This document shows, piece after piece, positions 1 through 10,912 of a DNA stretch of 64,000 nucleotides (the first letter of the stretch is position 1; each line of letters starts with the position of its first letter). Source of the stretch: Ixodes scapularis (Eukaryota > Arthropoda > Arachnida > Ixodida > Ixodidae); contig NW_024609846.1 in assembly GCF_016920785.2 (NCBI RefSeq), forward strand, positions 85,817,816-85,881,815, in the 5' to 3' direction. Below the pieces are notes generated by a model, which saw nothing but the letters and a program-made list of their open reading frames with translations, made no database searches and was not told the DNA's origin. The position numbers and the translations under genes are program-made.

Positions 1-250
1 TCTTGCAGTTCGCGTGCTCTTTGAATTCTGCTATACCGAGAATCTTGGTATCGCCGAAGCGTGGCTCGCAGTTGCAGGCCCTATACAGTGCGCGGGCCAA
101 TGTGCCCCGTCATTTGTCTTTAGATTTTGTGCGTGCTCTCTTAACCGGTCATTCGTGCATCTTCCCGTTTGTCCAACGTAAGATTTTCCACACGTTAGGG
201 TTCTTTTACAGTATGTTTTTGTCCTTAACGACAAGATAAACAATGTCAAA
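1..250 (-). mobile_element. Penelope-like retroelement fragment, GIY-YIG endonuclease end
   Basis: The minus strand encodes a GIY-YIG nuclease segment with the motif CGKSYVGQTGRC, followed by REHAQN and a His/Cys pair. This is the 3' domain that Penelope-like elements carry after their reverse transcriptase. The frame shifts after the HC pair: the downstream CNCEPRFGDTK block continues in another frame and runs off the window start. It is therefore a broken 3' piece. Related fragments lie at 21227-22110 and 35371-36000. Confidence 0.8.
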
Positions 251-900
251 AGTAGAAGATGCCAATTGTTTCAACGTTAAAATCGTTGCACAGCTCTTTT
301 AAAGGGGTCATGAAACGATTTTTCAACTTTCTCCTGTTTAGCCATCCTCCTCAACTCATAAATCGCGCATTGTACCGAACAGTTCAAGAGGACGTAAAGG
401 AGGGAGTCCCATTCTGCTCGGACCCTTGTCTGTGTACCCGGACACAGCCATTTCAGCTTCCGTCCGAGCGCAGCCAAAGCTACGTGTGGCCCGATGTTGT
501 TGTAATGACAATCGTGAAAATGGGAAAAGCCCGTGCGTAAATATTATCCACCCATAACGGGGGAAAGACTCGCACGGGCTGGGGAGAGAGGAGTGAAAGA
601 AGAGGGAGGAGAAGGGGAAGGTTGATTTTGATAGTGGCGGCATATTAAGATATTCAAATAGTTAGTTGCAGAATTGGAGGGAGGGGGGATGCCTAAAACC
701 ACGTTAAAAGGGGAAAAAAAAACGAAAAAAAAAACAAAAAAACTTAGAATGTGCGGAGTGAGTTAGGATACACCGGATAAAAGGTTTGGAGACACGAAGT
801 GTCGCACCAAGCGGCATAAAAGTCGGTTGGCGTATAGTTTCATCCGCGCTGTAAACTACACATGCTCACATTGGAAGAGAAATTAGGGTACTCTTAAAAG
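251..900. other. Non-coding stretch with one hairpin and a family-like start
   Basis: No supportable gene. A 10-bp inverted repeat (AGCCCGTGCG at 528-537 and its complement at 571-580) can form a hairpin. A string TTAAAGGGGTCATGAAACG near 297 recurs in similar form at 42245 and 49694, which suggests a dispersed repeat end. Around 700-750 there is an A-rich run. The 3' end of the minus-strand retroelement next door may reach into this stretch, because a pyrimidine-rich minus-strand segment near 590-640 resembles the tail of element 2. Confidence 0.4.
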
Positions 901-925
901 TACCTGCAGCAAAAAGTAGTAAACC

Positions 926-983
926 GTGGCGGAAAACAATGGCGTCACAGCTCTGTGGCGGAAAGCAATGGCGTCACAGCCGA
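926..983 (-). repeat. 29-bp tandem duplication at the ORF2 stop of element 1
   Basis: Two near-identical 29-bp units (926-954 and 955-983) meet at the end of ORF2. The stop codon at 974-976 lies inside the second unit. They differ by about one base in the core GGCGGAAARCAATGGCGTC. Elements 2 and 5 have analogous two-copy duplications at the same place. Confidence 0.85.
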
Positions 984-3900
984 GTTGCGAGGCCACTTGC
1001 TTCCAGGAACTCTAGAAGTGCTCGAAAAGTGTGTTCTGCAAGGCGCTTGCCCCCGTTCGGGAACATCAGTTGGCGGGGCGTTGTCACAGGCGTGCGGGAT
1101 GTTTGCAGGGCAGTGTGAAGCACAGTTCGAGCGCTGCCGTATTTTGGACACGACCACAGCACGTGTTCGGTGTCCTCCAGGGTCCCGCAGCTGTCGCAAT
1201 TCGGACTATTTTTGCGTGAAATCTTGTGCAACGTTTTTGCCGTAAACGGGCAGCCCGCTCTCAGGCGATGCAGAAGGCTAGGCTCCTTTCGGCTGAGTTT
1301 CGACTCCGGTAGGGGAGGAGGAGCATTGCCAGAGGCGACACCGTCATGAGGATGCCCCATTCGTGTGATCAGGTGGACAAGACGCTTGGCCTCACTGAAT
1401 CGGGGGATGAAGTATTCTGGGGTCTCCTGGCCATGAGCCTTAGCCGCCAGAGAGTCCACCTGCTCGTTGCCTTTAATGCCACAATGAGATGCAATCCATT
1501 GGAATGCCAGTCTCCATCCCTTGGCTTCAACTTTGCGGGCTACATGGGCGGCTTCCTGTGCGAGTGGTGGAGCATCTTCCAGGTTTTCAAGATGACAAAG
1601 GGCGCTTCTGGAATCTGTTAGTATAACTGCCGCTTGAGGCTCAAGTACAAGCAGCGCCTCAAGAGCCTTACAGATAGCTACTAGTTCCGCAGTTGTTGAC
1701 GTTGTATGAAAATTAAGCCTATCAGCTTGGTGCACCGCCATGGACGGGATCAGAAATGCCGCTGTAGATGTTGCTGTTTCGGGCTTAGTCGACCCATCAG
1801 TGAAGACATGTAGCCAGCCTTTATACCATCTATCTAGGAGATCCATAGCGAGGGAACGAGCTACGATGGGAGCGACAGAGGACTTTCGTTGGAAGAACGG
1901 TAGAGTACCGGTCACATTCAACGGTGGTAAGGTTGTGTGGGGCGGTGTCGGTGGGAATCGCCTTTTGGGTGGTCCGATCTGGTCCTCGAATTCTATTGTG
2001 ACAGCTCCAAGGCAGGATAGCGGCCGTGAGCGGAGTTTGGATAGAAGAGATGTCGTCGATGAGGCGTCTTGGAGTCGCACTAGATGGCGCATTGCTCGTT
2101 TTCTTTTGTGAAGCGAGATCGGGTTTTCTCTTACCTCAACTAGCGTCGCTACATTTTCAGAGAATCGTGGAAGCCCAAGGCACAGTCGCAGCGCGCATCG
2201 ATGAAATTGCTCCAACTGCTGTATCTGGTGTCTGCCAAGGTTAAGTAGTGGTACAGCGTAAAGTATTCTTGAGAGGATGAGTCCACGGTACAGAGCTAGA
2301 AGTCCCTGTGGAGAGAGGTCCGAGTTCCTTCGTCGGAAGCAGCGAAGAACGCCCATCAGCTGACGACACTGGATGAGTAGTCGCTTTGCTTCAGGGCGCC
2401 AGGTCACGTGGTTGTCGATCAGGACGCCCAGGTATCGTTGAGTCGTAACATGCTGAAGAGGGATGTTACCTATCTTCGGAGCAATAGCTACGGGTCGGCT
2501 GGGTGTTCCGTTGGGACGGTAGCAAAGAAACGCGGTTTTTGTGACAGAAAGAGTGAGCCCGAGGTCTTCTGTGGTCTTCACAACCTCGTCAAGTGCTCTC
2601 TGCAGCTGTGAGCCGATACTTTTTGAAGTCCTTGAGGGACCGACGCACCAGAGTGCTGCATCGTCAGCGTATATCGCGATGTGCAGAGCTGCAGGAGACT
2701 TGGGCAATGTTTTCTGAGAGAACGGAAGGGCGGCCATAGCAAGGTTAAAAAGGAAAGGACTTAAAACACTGCCCTGAGGAACACCTTGTGTCACCGAACG
2801 ACGGCTGCTGACGGCGCCAGGAACTTGTACGAAAAAGGATCTTCCTGTAAGAAAGGCGCACACGTAGCTGTAGAATCTTCCTGTAATGCCGAAATGTCGT
2901 AGCCGCTGGCGAATTGTTGCATGTGGTAAAGCGTCAAATGCCTTGTGTATATCTAGGAACACACAATACACTGTCTGGTGAGATGCTCGTGCCTCCTCTA
3001 AAGTGGACGCTAGGTCGCCAATTGCATCGGCAGTGCAGCGTTTAGCGCGAAATCCACAAAGTTCATCAGGCAGCGCACCTATAGTCTCCATATACCAGGT
3101 TAGCCTACGTAACACAAGTCACTCCATGAGCTTTCCTACGCAGCTTGTAAGCGAGATGGGACGGTACGAGTCAAGTGATTGTGCTGGTTTTCCTGGTTTG
3201 CGTATAGGCACAACAGTAGATGTTAACCAGGCCTCAGGAATCTCAGCTGTGCGCCATATAGCATTAAATGCCTCTAGTATGGCCGAGTACTGTGATCGGT
3301 CAAGATTTCGAAGTGCCTGATAAGTTACCCCATCAGGTCCTGGAGCACTTTTCCGTCGACACCGACGCAATGCGAATTCAAGCTCTGAGATCGTGAAGTC
3401 TGAATCAAGAGCAAAGGGAGGCCAGCTTCTACTATTCGCACTGGATTCCTTACCACTCTGGTAACCTGGTGGTAGTGGAATGGGTGTCGCGAAGGCGTCA
3501 GCAAGTATCTCAGCCGTCTCCTGCATTGTATGGCCAATAGCAATTGCGAGACCTGCGATTGGATGAGTTGGCATTTTTCTCGATGATAGTGTCTGGGCCA
3601 TCTTCCATGCACGTGAGATACCTGACGCTGATCCAAAGGAAGAGCAAAGTTGGTCCCATTGGTGCCGTTGGAGCCGGGATGTGTGCCGGCGGAAAGCCGC
3701 ATCAAGTTGTAGGTGCCTTATCCAATCTGCGGGATCGTTCGTTCTGCGAGCTCGCCTCTGGGCTCTCCTCCGGGCCGCCCGCAGTTTGAGGTACGTGAGG
3801 TCGGGACTAGGACGGCCAGGGATACAGCGTGAGCGATTGCAGAGGATGGGTCTCCCGCAAGGTTAACCACATGTCCTTCCATGTGAGCCCTAAATGCATC

Positions 3901-4641
3901 CCAATTGGTGACGCGTACCTCTTTGTACATTGGCGTCGGAGGTCTTGGTGAAGTGATTATTATGGGAACATGGTCGCTTCCCCATGTGTCGGGTTGAGCA
4001 TTCCACTCTGCTGTTATATTCGGTGATACAAAAGTGAGATCCAAGACACTCTGTTTAACTCCCGGTCTTACAAAGGTTTCAGTTCCGTCATTCAGCGCTT
4101 GAAGCTGTAAGGACGATGTTACAATCTCCAGCTGAATTCCTCGTCGAGTAGTTTGCCTGTCTCCCCATTGCTCGTTATGGGCATTAAAATCTCCACAGAT
4201 AACAAGGTGCCCCGTAGAGACATTTTTTATCTCTCGTAGGTCTTCGGGTTCCCAGCAGACATTTGGAGGAACGTAGACACTAATGATAGAGAAGAGTTCT
4301 CCTCTAGAGCGAACTGTCACACCGACGTATTCCGCTGCTCCTTTTGCGATTGAGGATAGGTCTAGGGGTTCTTGATGAATCCTTGCCCGGACAAATAGTG
4401 CCGCCCGAGACTTGCCGTCGTTTCGTTTTGATGCACTTAGGTATATCACATATGGCCCAAGTCTGCAGTCTTCAAGAAGAATACGTGGCTCTTGAAGGGC
4501 CAGAATGTCTATTTTGTTTGTCAGAAGGTGCTGGCGTAGGTCAGGAAGGCGAGATCTGAGGCTGCGTACGTTCCATTGGAGCACAGTGGGTAGTTTAGGT
4601 TTTCTACTTTGGGGCTTTCGACATCTTCCGCCGTGGCTCAC
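974..4641 (-). pseudogene. Element 1 ORF2: endonuclease-RT-RNase H polyprotein, broken
   Basis: From 4641 downward the AP-endonuclease domain is readable: LQWNVRSLRS, ALQEP, CGDFNAHNEQW and GSDHVPI. A frameshifting deletion lies near 3815-3825; the sequence before it reads in one frame and the block LKLRAARRRAQRR in another. From there the RT runs on, interrupted by a TGA at 3119-3121 inside LME-stop-LVLRRLTW, where relatives have an arginine, so CGA to TGA is likely. The RT keeps FLDIHKAFDA and the catalytic IYADDAALW. RNase H follows (VFTDGST, AELVAI, LTDSRSAL), then the motif CDSCGTLEDTEHVLWSC. It would make a nick, copy its RNA at the target and digest the hybrid. With two lesions it cannot be translated whole. 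The reading frame starts at a GTG that overlaps the ORF1 stop. Confidence 0.85.
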
Positions 4642-6278
4642 TGTTGTTTGGTGAAATAGCGGTCCAACTGGTCAATGACGAATTGGACCACCCATTGTAG
4701 ACCACATGCCCATGGTGTTTGTAGGGGTGTGAGAAAAGAGCATGCCATATGTGCAGCGGTTTTGATAATGGACAGCCAGTCCACATCTGGAGTCGGTAGC
4801 GAAGATGGCTTTGGATTTGTGACATTCGTTGTTGGAGGCTTGAGATTGCAAATGTTCTCCTGAGAAGGCGGATTTGCTTCGTGAGTATCGCAGTCCATTT
4901 TCTCCGTTATGGGGCCGTTGCTGGGTGTAACAGCCTGCTTTTGTGGAGGGGACTTCGGTAGAGTGCGGGACGACTGGTGAATCTCTTTTGCTATCATTGA
5001 ATATGTAGTGCCGGTGACGGATGCTGATGCGGATGTTGAAGCGCATGATGCTGGAACAACTCCTTTAGCTTCCGGAACAGCAATTTTCTCGGGCGCGGTG
5101 TGTTTCTTTGTGGTCACCGCCACCAGAGATCTTTGAAAAGGGGTCGAAGCGCCGTCCTCCGTGGGATTACTTTGGGGGTTCTGTATTGCTGCTCGAGCAG
5201 TCCGGAGATCGACAGAGTTCACCTTCGAGTAGTGAAGAATGTCTCGTTCATTCTTCCATTTCTGGCATTTTGGGGATGTTGCCTCATGCTGTCCTCCGCA
5301 GTTCACGCATTTGATAGACGTGGAGGTGCATTTCTGTTTTGTTTTTTCGTCAATTGTTGGATGCTTCTCACCGCATCGGCTGCAAGCAACGGAACGCTTG
5401 CACGTGACAGCGTAGTGTCCGAAGCCTCCACACCGGTAGCATTGAGTCGGACGGTGGTGGAATTCCATCACTGGATGCCGGACTCGCCCAAGAAGAACAT
5501 GGCTTGGAAGCTTGCTTCCACGAAAGGTGATCCATACGCACTCAGAGGAGCCGAAACGACGTACTCGAGCGATCTCCGTATCAGACTGCAGTCGTCCAGC
5601 AATTTTTGTTTCAGGAAGTGCTATGTCGACGTTCTTGATCACACCTTCGACTGTGGGACCTGCAAGGCCCTCGTACGCCTTCACTGGAAGTCCGCAGAGC
5701 CGTGTGCATTTGAGCAGTGCTCTTGTGGTGAATCCATTTCTCACATCCACGGCAATTAAGTTCAGACGCACATTTGGCCTGATTTGGACAATGCACTCGG
5801 GGCACAGAAGTTCTAAACCGTCTGACAGCTTTAGGCTGCTCAGACTGCTGATACGGTCACCTTCTTTTGTTGGCACAAATATCACGGTGAGGCTTTCGGT
5901 CCGAGCGGCGTCCTTTTCCGAGTCTTGACTGGATGTTTCCTTGTACCGGCGTTTTCGGGGAGCACGGGCTGGATACCATTCACCGCCGTCGTCAAGAGCA
6001 GCATCCGAGTTCAGAATCTCGCCGTCCGGAGGATCCTGGGCGTCCATTATGATTGGGTCATTGTCCGTAGTTGGAGGAATCTTACTAATGGTGGCTTCGA
6101 TGTTAGGGCTCAAGTTGCTGTTCTGATCCGTGTTCTGGTCAGCGTCGTCTTGGGTGGCGTTAGGCATGATCGGCCGCCGGCGGAAGTGGTTACCCACTCC
6201 GGAACGAGGCGGAAGACGTTGTAGAGGGCTCTTGGTTAGTTGGGGATGCAGAGATGACGAAGATTGATTGAGAAACAA
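4638..6278 (-). CDS. Element 1 ORF1: zinc-knuckle nucleic-acid-binding protein
   Basis: A 546-residue open frame. The N-terminal third is acidic and low in complexity. The middle holds a region beginning LTVIFVPTKEG that recurs in elements 3 and 4 and is probably an RNA-binding fold. Three knuckles follow: CYRCGGFGHYAVTC, a CSRCGEKH unit with a long spacer, and CVNCGGQHEATSPKC. The tail is Ser/Thr/Pro-rich. In related elements ORF1 coats the element RNA and escorts ORF2. An internal Met near residue 38 (MPNATQDD) is an alternative start. The stop TGA overlaps the first codon of ORF2 (GTGA), so the two may be translationally coupled. The frame has no breaks. Confidence 0.8.
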   Translation of the reverse strand: MFLNQSSSSLHPQLTKSPLQRLPPRSGVGNHFRRRPIMPNATQDDADQNTDQNSNLSPNIEATISKIPPTTDNDPIIMDAQDPPDGEILNSDAALDDGGEWYPARAPRKRRYKETSSQDSEKDAARTESLTVIFVPTKEGDRISSLSSLKLSDGLELLCPECIVQIRPNVRLNLIAVDVRNGFTTRALLKCTRLCGLPVKAYEGLAGPTVEGVIKNVDIALPETKIAGRLQSDTEIARVRRFGSSECVWITFRGSKLPSHVLLGRVRHPVMEFHHRPTQCYRCGGFGHYAVTCKRSVACSRCGEKHPTIDEKTKQKCTSTSIKCVNCGGQHEATSPKCQKWKNERDILHYSKVNSVDLRTARAAIQNPQSNPTEDGASTPFQRSLVAVTTKKHTAPEKIAVPEAKGVVPASCASTSASASVTGTTYSMIAKEIHQSSRTLPKSPPQKQAVTPSNGPITEKMDCDTHEANPPSQENICNLKPPTTNVTNPKPSSLPTPDVDWLSIIKTAAHMACSFLTPLQTPWACGLQWVVQFVIDQLDRYFTKQQ

Positions 6279-6452
6279 CCAAAAATGCGGAGGTCTGAAA
6301 AAGCTGGACTGCTGTCAAGGTCGTTTTCTTCCTTCCTACGTGTGGCCGGAGTCAATGACACGCCGGCAATGGGTCACGCGATCTCGCCTGCGCCTTTGTA
6401 TCACTCCGCTGCGCCGCTGGTCGTCCGCGCCGACGGCGCTCGCCGAGTATTT

Positions 6453-6912
6453 CGTCTGCTACGGGTGTATCAACTATGGTGCCTGGATCGGGTCTTTGAC
6501 TGGTGTGTTTTGCGTTCTATCCCACCCATACATCAAAAGTGGTCCCGATGTGGCAACAAATGACGCGAGTGTCATGCTGTTGCCTGTCGCGATCCTGGCG
6601 GTTGGCCGTAGAAATGCTGGCGAAAAGCTCGAGCGAACGCGAGTGTCGCTGTCGTCACGGCGTCCCTTTAGGCGTCCCAACTCCCACTGCTTTAGCTTCC
6701 GTGAACTGTCACAGTGGAAAGCGACCTGCAGTAGAACAGGCATCTGCTACATACACCACAGCTGGTGGGACGCCGCCAGGGTCGCGACCGGCGACAGCAT
6801 GACACTTCTATGACATCATCAGGCGGAAATCGAGGGACCACTTTTTTGACCGCGGTAAACACACCAGTCGGAGACGCGCTCCAGGCACCATAGTATCAAC
6901 GGTATCGTCTGC
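6453..6912. repeat. Foldback (inverted-repeat) element
   Basis: The arm at about 6453-6608 reappears inverted at about 6757-6912. Shared strings include ACTATGGTGCCTGGA, GACTGGTGTGTTT, AAAGTGGTCCC, TGTCATGCTGT and GCGACCCTGGCGG (the last two with small changes). The loop is about 150 bp. Arms have diverged by scattered substitutions and short gaps. No coding potential and no clear target duplication were seen. It lies just upstream of the 5' end of element 1. Confidence 0.7.
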
Positions 6913-8230
6913 TGCAGGTTCAAAAAGTGCCTTTTCACGTTCTGAAATTTAGTCACTGGGGATGTCAGTACGTAGGCTGGCCGCTGGCGTCTGTGTCCTA
7001 GCTTTCCACTTTTACGGCATATAGTTTCGAGATGTAAGTACACATTGCAAGGTGCCCGATGACCCGGCTGTTGATGTTTCTTTCTATTGTCTGCATATAT
7101 CAGCGCTCGAGGCGCGGTCTTTTCCACCAGCTTCTCGGCGTTGAACGTGATCGGCAGCTGAAGGGGTGTCCTGAATTAGCCGTGTATCAGTGAATTGTAG
7201 TGGGTCGGACGCTTTTCTTGTTTACAACGCATTCGCGGTACGACGCGGCCGAAATCTCCTGCCGACTTTGAAAGTAGACATTCCATCACGACCTCTCGCG
7301 CCTGACGCCCAAACGTGTCTTTGTGAAAGGACGTTTTGAAGCGACTCGGGGTGGAAAGCAGCGAAGCACATGATTTGACCATTACGGGAACGAACTCAGA
7401 GAAACCGAGCGCTGCAGCCGTGTTGCCAGCGGATGTATGTGTTTTCCCCAAACCACATGCATTTACATATAATAATAAAAACAAGCTTCAGGTATTTAAT
7501 TTCTTTGGTATCAAATCATTCTTAGCAGTACACATCTGGAATATTGTGCAATGTTTACGCTCAAAACAGTTATTAAAAAAAAAAAACTTTTGCAGACTAC
7601 TTTGTGGTGCGTAGGAATGCTCTTTTCAAAGTTGCAAACCGTCCTTCAGCCTTTGGCTTCGCTCGGACGGAAGCTGAAACGAACTATGAAACATTAGCCC
7701 GTCGCTCAAAACTCGAACAGAAGATGCTTTCCCTACTACGTTTACCCCTAAGCTGGCAGTGCTGTGGAAGCTACGTGCTCGTTGGGCCAGCCAGACTTTT
7801 GCCGCGTGATCACGCTCCCTCGCGCATACGCACGCGCGGAGAATGAGGTCAGGTGATTATAGGGAGGCGGGTGATTGGTCCGGCAAGCGCATAGCTTCCA
7901 CCGCACTGTCACATTAGGGGTGAAAGGAATAAGTGAGGTCCTGTGTCGTGTGTCGTCCGTTTGGGCCCGGTGACGCGCTTTAGGTGCCGCGGATGTGTCA
8001 CAGTGAAAAGGCACAGAGCTTTCGAAGGGTAGAAGGTACGAAATAGTCCGCTGTGTTTTAAAATTTTCGCACTGAAAGTCAGGCTTTTAACTTTCTACCT
8101 TCTTTCTTTTCGCCCACTAAACGATATGCTATTAGTAAAATCCCAGTCGAAAGTCATTCATCTCAGCCCAAATTTCGTTTCATGGCCACTCTAACTTCTT
8201 CAAAAACTCCCGTTTTTTAAGATTTTTATT
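6913..8230. other. No gene recognised
   Basis: About 1.3 kb of mixed-composition sequence. Short open frames lack recognisable domains. No repeat or RNA gene was identified here. Confidence 0.4.
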
Positions 8231-8265
8231 TTTTGAATTGTAAAGCGATAGCATTATTTAGCACC

Positions 8266-8490
8266 CCCCCCCCCCCCACCCCCTCCCCTCCTATTTCGTT
8301 GACCTTTCTGGCTTCCTGATGCGCAGTATGGTTTAGTTTTCCCGCTAAGTTTGGCGGGAAACTTGATGCCACATAACCCGACTTTACGGGAACTACAGAC
8401 GCGTTTACGTTCCCGCTTAATTTAGCGGGAAAATTGACGTCACGTGACCTATGCACCAATTTAGTTTTCCAGTTAAATAGGTGGGAAAAC
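8266..8490. repeat. Poly-C run and palindromic TTCCCGCTAAATTTAGCGGGAA repeats
   Basis: A C-rich run near 8266-8285 is followed by three imperfect units of about 60 bp. Each contains a short palindrome of the type TTCCCGCTTAATTTAGCGGG followed by TTGACGTCACGTGACC-like sequence. Diverged copies of the palindrome occur near 38395-38420 and 39860-40060, on either side of GST gene B. Confidence 0.6.
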
Positions 8491-8574
8491 AAGTCACGAT
8501 CTTAAAATCGTTTATTCATGAAGAACGCATCAACCCTAAATCAACGCAACGTTTATTTAGCGTATTTGTCCCCG

Positions 8575-8740
8575 ACATCGTCTTTGACGTCGTCCTTGAG
8601 GTTGTCCTACAGGTTGTTTTTGACTTCGCCCGCAAGGTGTCGCCCTGGACGTCGTCCTAGACGCCCTTGAAGTCGTCCTAGACGTCGTTCTTAACCTCGC
8701 CCTCAAGAACGTCGTCCTTGACGTCGACCTTGGCCTCGTA
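8575..8740. repeat. 12-bp minisatellite, GACGTCGTCCTA type
   Basis: Degenerate tandem copies of a 12-bp unit (GACGTCGTCCTA/T) with AC or AG variations. The same unit forms the larger array at 58625-59040. The right flank of both arrays continues with the same non-repetitive sequence (TCGCAATTCATAG then CAACC), so the arrays belong to one dispersed element. Minus-strand open frames of the TSRTTSRTT type here are repeat artefacts. Confidence 0.75.
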
Positions 8741-9207
8741 ACAAAATAAAGGTGAACATGATGAATGTTATCGCAATTCATAGACAACCGCGAATAGTGG
8801 TTTCTGCAAGCTATTCGTTTTTAGATACCATAGTCAACTATTAAAAAAAACGAAATCTATAAAAGTCATATTTTGGTTGTGTGTCTTTTATTTGAGCCAC
8901 AATCTTGCGAAACGTCTGTTCCTTTTGATAAACAACAAGCATCGTTACCGTCCACGTGCGTCTATGGTTTCGAAAAGACATTGTTATTTTTGTCTACGTT
9001 TTGAGACACGAGTATTAAGTAGAGGACTTACGAGCGATTTGACGTCGCGGTGTCAGTTGTAGTGATGCTTCCATGGCAAGTAAAACATTTCCGTGTCCTG
9101 ACCAGTCGATCATCAATCCTTCGCCAGGTAGTGACCTTTTTCTTGCGGAGAATACATAAAAAATTACCGATTTGTTTGAGGATCACAGTGAAAGCTCCAA
9201 CTTTGTT

Positions 9208-9802
9208 TTAATCGTCAGAAGGTGGCTTATGCTGTAGTCCCAGCGCCGAACCGAGCGGGCTAAGGAAGGGCCAGGGCTTGAAACGGGGCGAAGCAAGGTA
9301 CTCGCGCAGGCCGGGAAGTCCTGCCACGCGCTCGCTGTATTGCACTAACGAAGGGAAATTCTTCTTGAAGTTGCTGGGCTCCACGGCGCGGACGAACGCC
9401 AGGGCCTCGAAGAGCAGGAAATCCACGTAAGTTACCTCCTCGCCAATAGCGAAGGGACCGTTCTTCGCGAGCAGTGCTTCGAACTGCCGGAGCTTCTCGG
9501 CAGAGTCTACTAGGAACTGACGCAGCTTGTCGTCCGAATATCCGGAGTCGTAGCAAAGCCGGGCGACGGACCTTATGAGGTCGAGGGCCTGCATCTCGAC
9601 AACGTCCACTTGGCTCTGCAGCTCGTCGCTCTTGGGTGCGAGGCCGTGCTTGCGACCCAGGTACCTCAGGATGGCCAAGCTCTGGGTGAGCTTGACGTCG
9701 CCGTCCAGGTAGTACGGGAGGTTGGGGAAGTCCAGGCCTAGGTTTGGCTTGTCCGCGAGCCACTCTTCTCTTGTCCAGTTGGGGTCGCTGCCGTAGCCAT
9801 AC
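9208..9802 (-). CDS. Mu-class glutathione S-transferase, gene A, exon 2
   Basis: This 595-nt exon encodes residues 32-229, ending at a TAA (9208-9210). It supplies the rest of the thioredoxin-like domain, including the mu-loop region (YGYGSDPNWTREEW), the NLPYYLDGD segment and the glutathione-binding QS pair in KLTQSLAILRYLGRKHG, and then the all-helical C-terminal domain with VTYVDFLLFEAL. The enzyme conjugates glutathione to electrophiles in the cytosol; in ticks this class is linked to detoxification. The acceptor is CAG followed by G at 9802, and joining it to the donor at 23033 restores an arginine codon. The 229-residue total is slightly longer than usual for the class. The frame is intact, so the gene looks functional. 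Its partner exon is 13.2 kb away, so a different first exon is possible, though length and phase fit exactly. Confidence 0.9.
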
Positions 9803-10531
9803 CTGCGTGTCCGGATAGGACAGGAAAAAAACAAAGATACAAAATCGTCATCTCAAGATTGCAGCAGAAGCAGGCGATTTTTGAAAGACCCATACCAATA
9901 CAGCTCTTTCTTAATTCTTTCCGAAGTTTTTTGCACTTTCCCAACGGGCTCACGTCAATAAAATTACATTAATATATGTTTTAAATAGCGGAGCTTGGCA
10001 GCTTCTGCGAATTCTTCATTGCAAACACTGCCGTGAAGTGACAACATGACAACCTTACACATGTTTGGTTGTTAAAAAAAAAAAAAAAGGCGAACTGAGG
10101 CGTAATTTTTGGAATCAAAAATCGGAAACTGGGTCAGACAGACATAAAATACGCGAAGGTGGTCTTTGGTATTGCATTAGACAATGATTTTGATGCAGAT
10201 AGCTGGTAAACACGCGAAATACGGCAAGATTACGAAATTAAGCTTTAATAGACTTTATCATGTACGACCCAGTCTAAATGGAAGTTCTGCAAGTGACACT
10301 GTCCGACAACAAACTCGTTCTACTAAGGGTAACTAAAAGCATATCAAGTTTCTGAAAAATAATGGCCTGTTTGCTTTTAAATATTTACTCATAATTTTAT
10401 ATAGTTTAAGTTTTGTCTAGATAGATATGTGTCAATAATGCCTTAGCAAAGGTAAACAAAACCTTAACCATTCGTAAAATTATTGCATCGCTCAGTCGCA
10501 AGGGGGAGTCAGTGAGGTATGAAACAGCTTC
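9803..10531. other. Intronic sequence, nothing recognised
   Basis: AT-rich sequence with a 15-A run near 10075. No gene, RNA or repeat family was identified. Confidence 0.4.
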
Positions 10532-10912
10532 TATACTTCGTCTCACCTTACGATGGACTAAAGGCAGAAACTACGAACCGCCAGATCCAATCACGAGCAA
10601 CTTAGACATTGTGTGGTATTTCGCTCCGATGCACGTATCGGTGCCCACGTCTCCGATCACTGATGGGAACGGGCGGACAGTGGTTCGGAGGGAGCAATGA
10701 GTGACTCAAGAATACTACATTGCAAAGAAAGTCACGACGTACTGGCTCTTTGCAGTGTCGAAACTACAGAAATGACGCAGCGTTTTTGGATTCGGAGCAT
10801 TTTTGTCCAATCTTAATCAACGTTAGGCATGTCATAGTTTAGCGTGGAACGTGATTGGTCCTGGCGGCCCGTGGCTTTCACCTTTAGTCCATCGTAGGAT
10901 GAGGCGAAGTAT
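10532..10912. repeat. Foldback element with arms of about 85 bp
   Basis: The left arm (10532-10618) contains TTACGATGGACTAAAGGC and later CCAATCACG. The right arm (10826-10912) contains the complement of TACGATGGACTAAAGG and CCAATCACG. The roughly 200-bp loop has no coding potential. It is probably a MITE; no target duplication was determined. Confidence 0.65.

Larger units (their letters stand above)
900..6285 (-). mobile_element. Element 1: near full-length non-LTR retrotransposon (I-like, with RNase H)
   Basis: Read on the minus strand, this holds ORF1 (zinc-knuckle protein) followed by ORF2 (AP endonuclease, reverse transcriptase, RNase H, CCHC end). The presence of RNase H and a C-terminal CCHC motif places it in the I/R1/LOA part of the non-LTR tree rather than Jockey or CR1. 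No flanking duplication could be fixed, so both ends are approximate. Element 2 at 15423-19934 is a close relative, sharing strings such as GFRAKRCTADA in the reverse transcriptase. The lesions are described under ORF2. Confidence 0.85.

Noticed and set aside
5100..5759. 219-codon plus-strand frame
   Set aside because: It lies antisense to the zinc-knuckle ORF1 of element 1 and has no recognisable domain, so it is a shadow of that frame.
9260..9763. 167-codon minus-strand Arg/Pro-rich frame
   Set aside because: It is the +1 shadow of GST exon 2; the same kind of shadow is seen over exon 2 of gene B.
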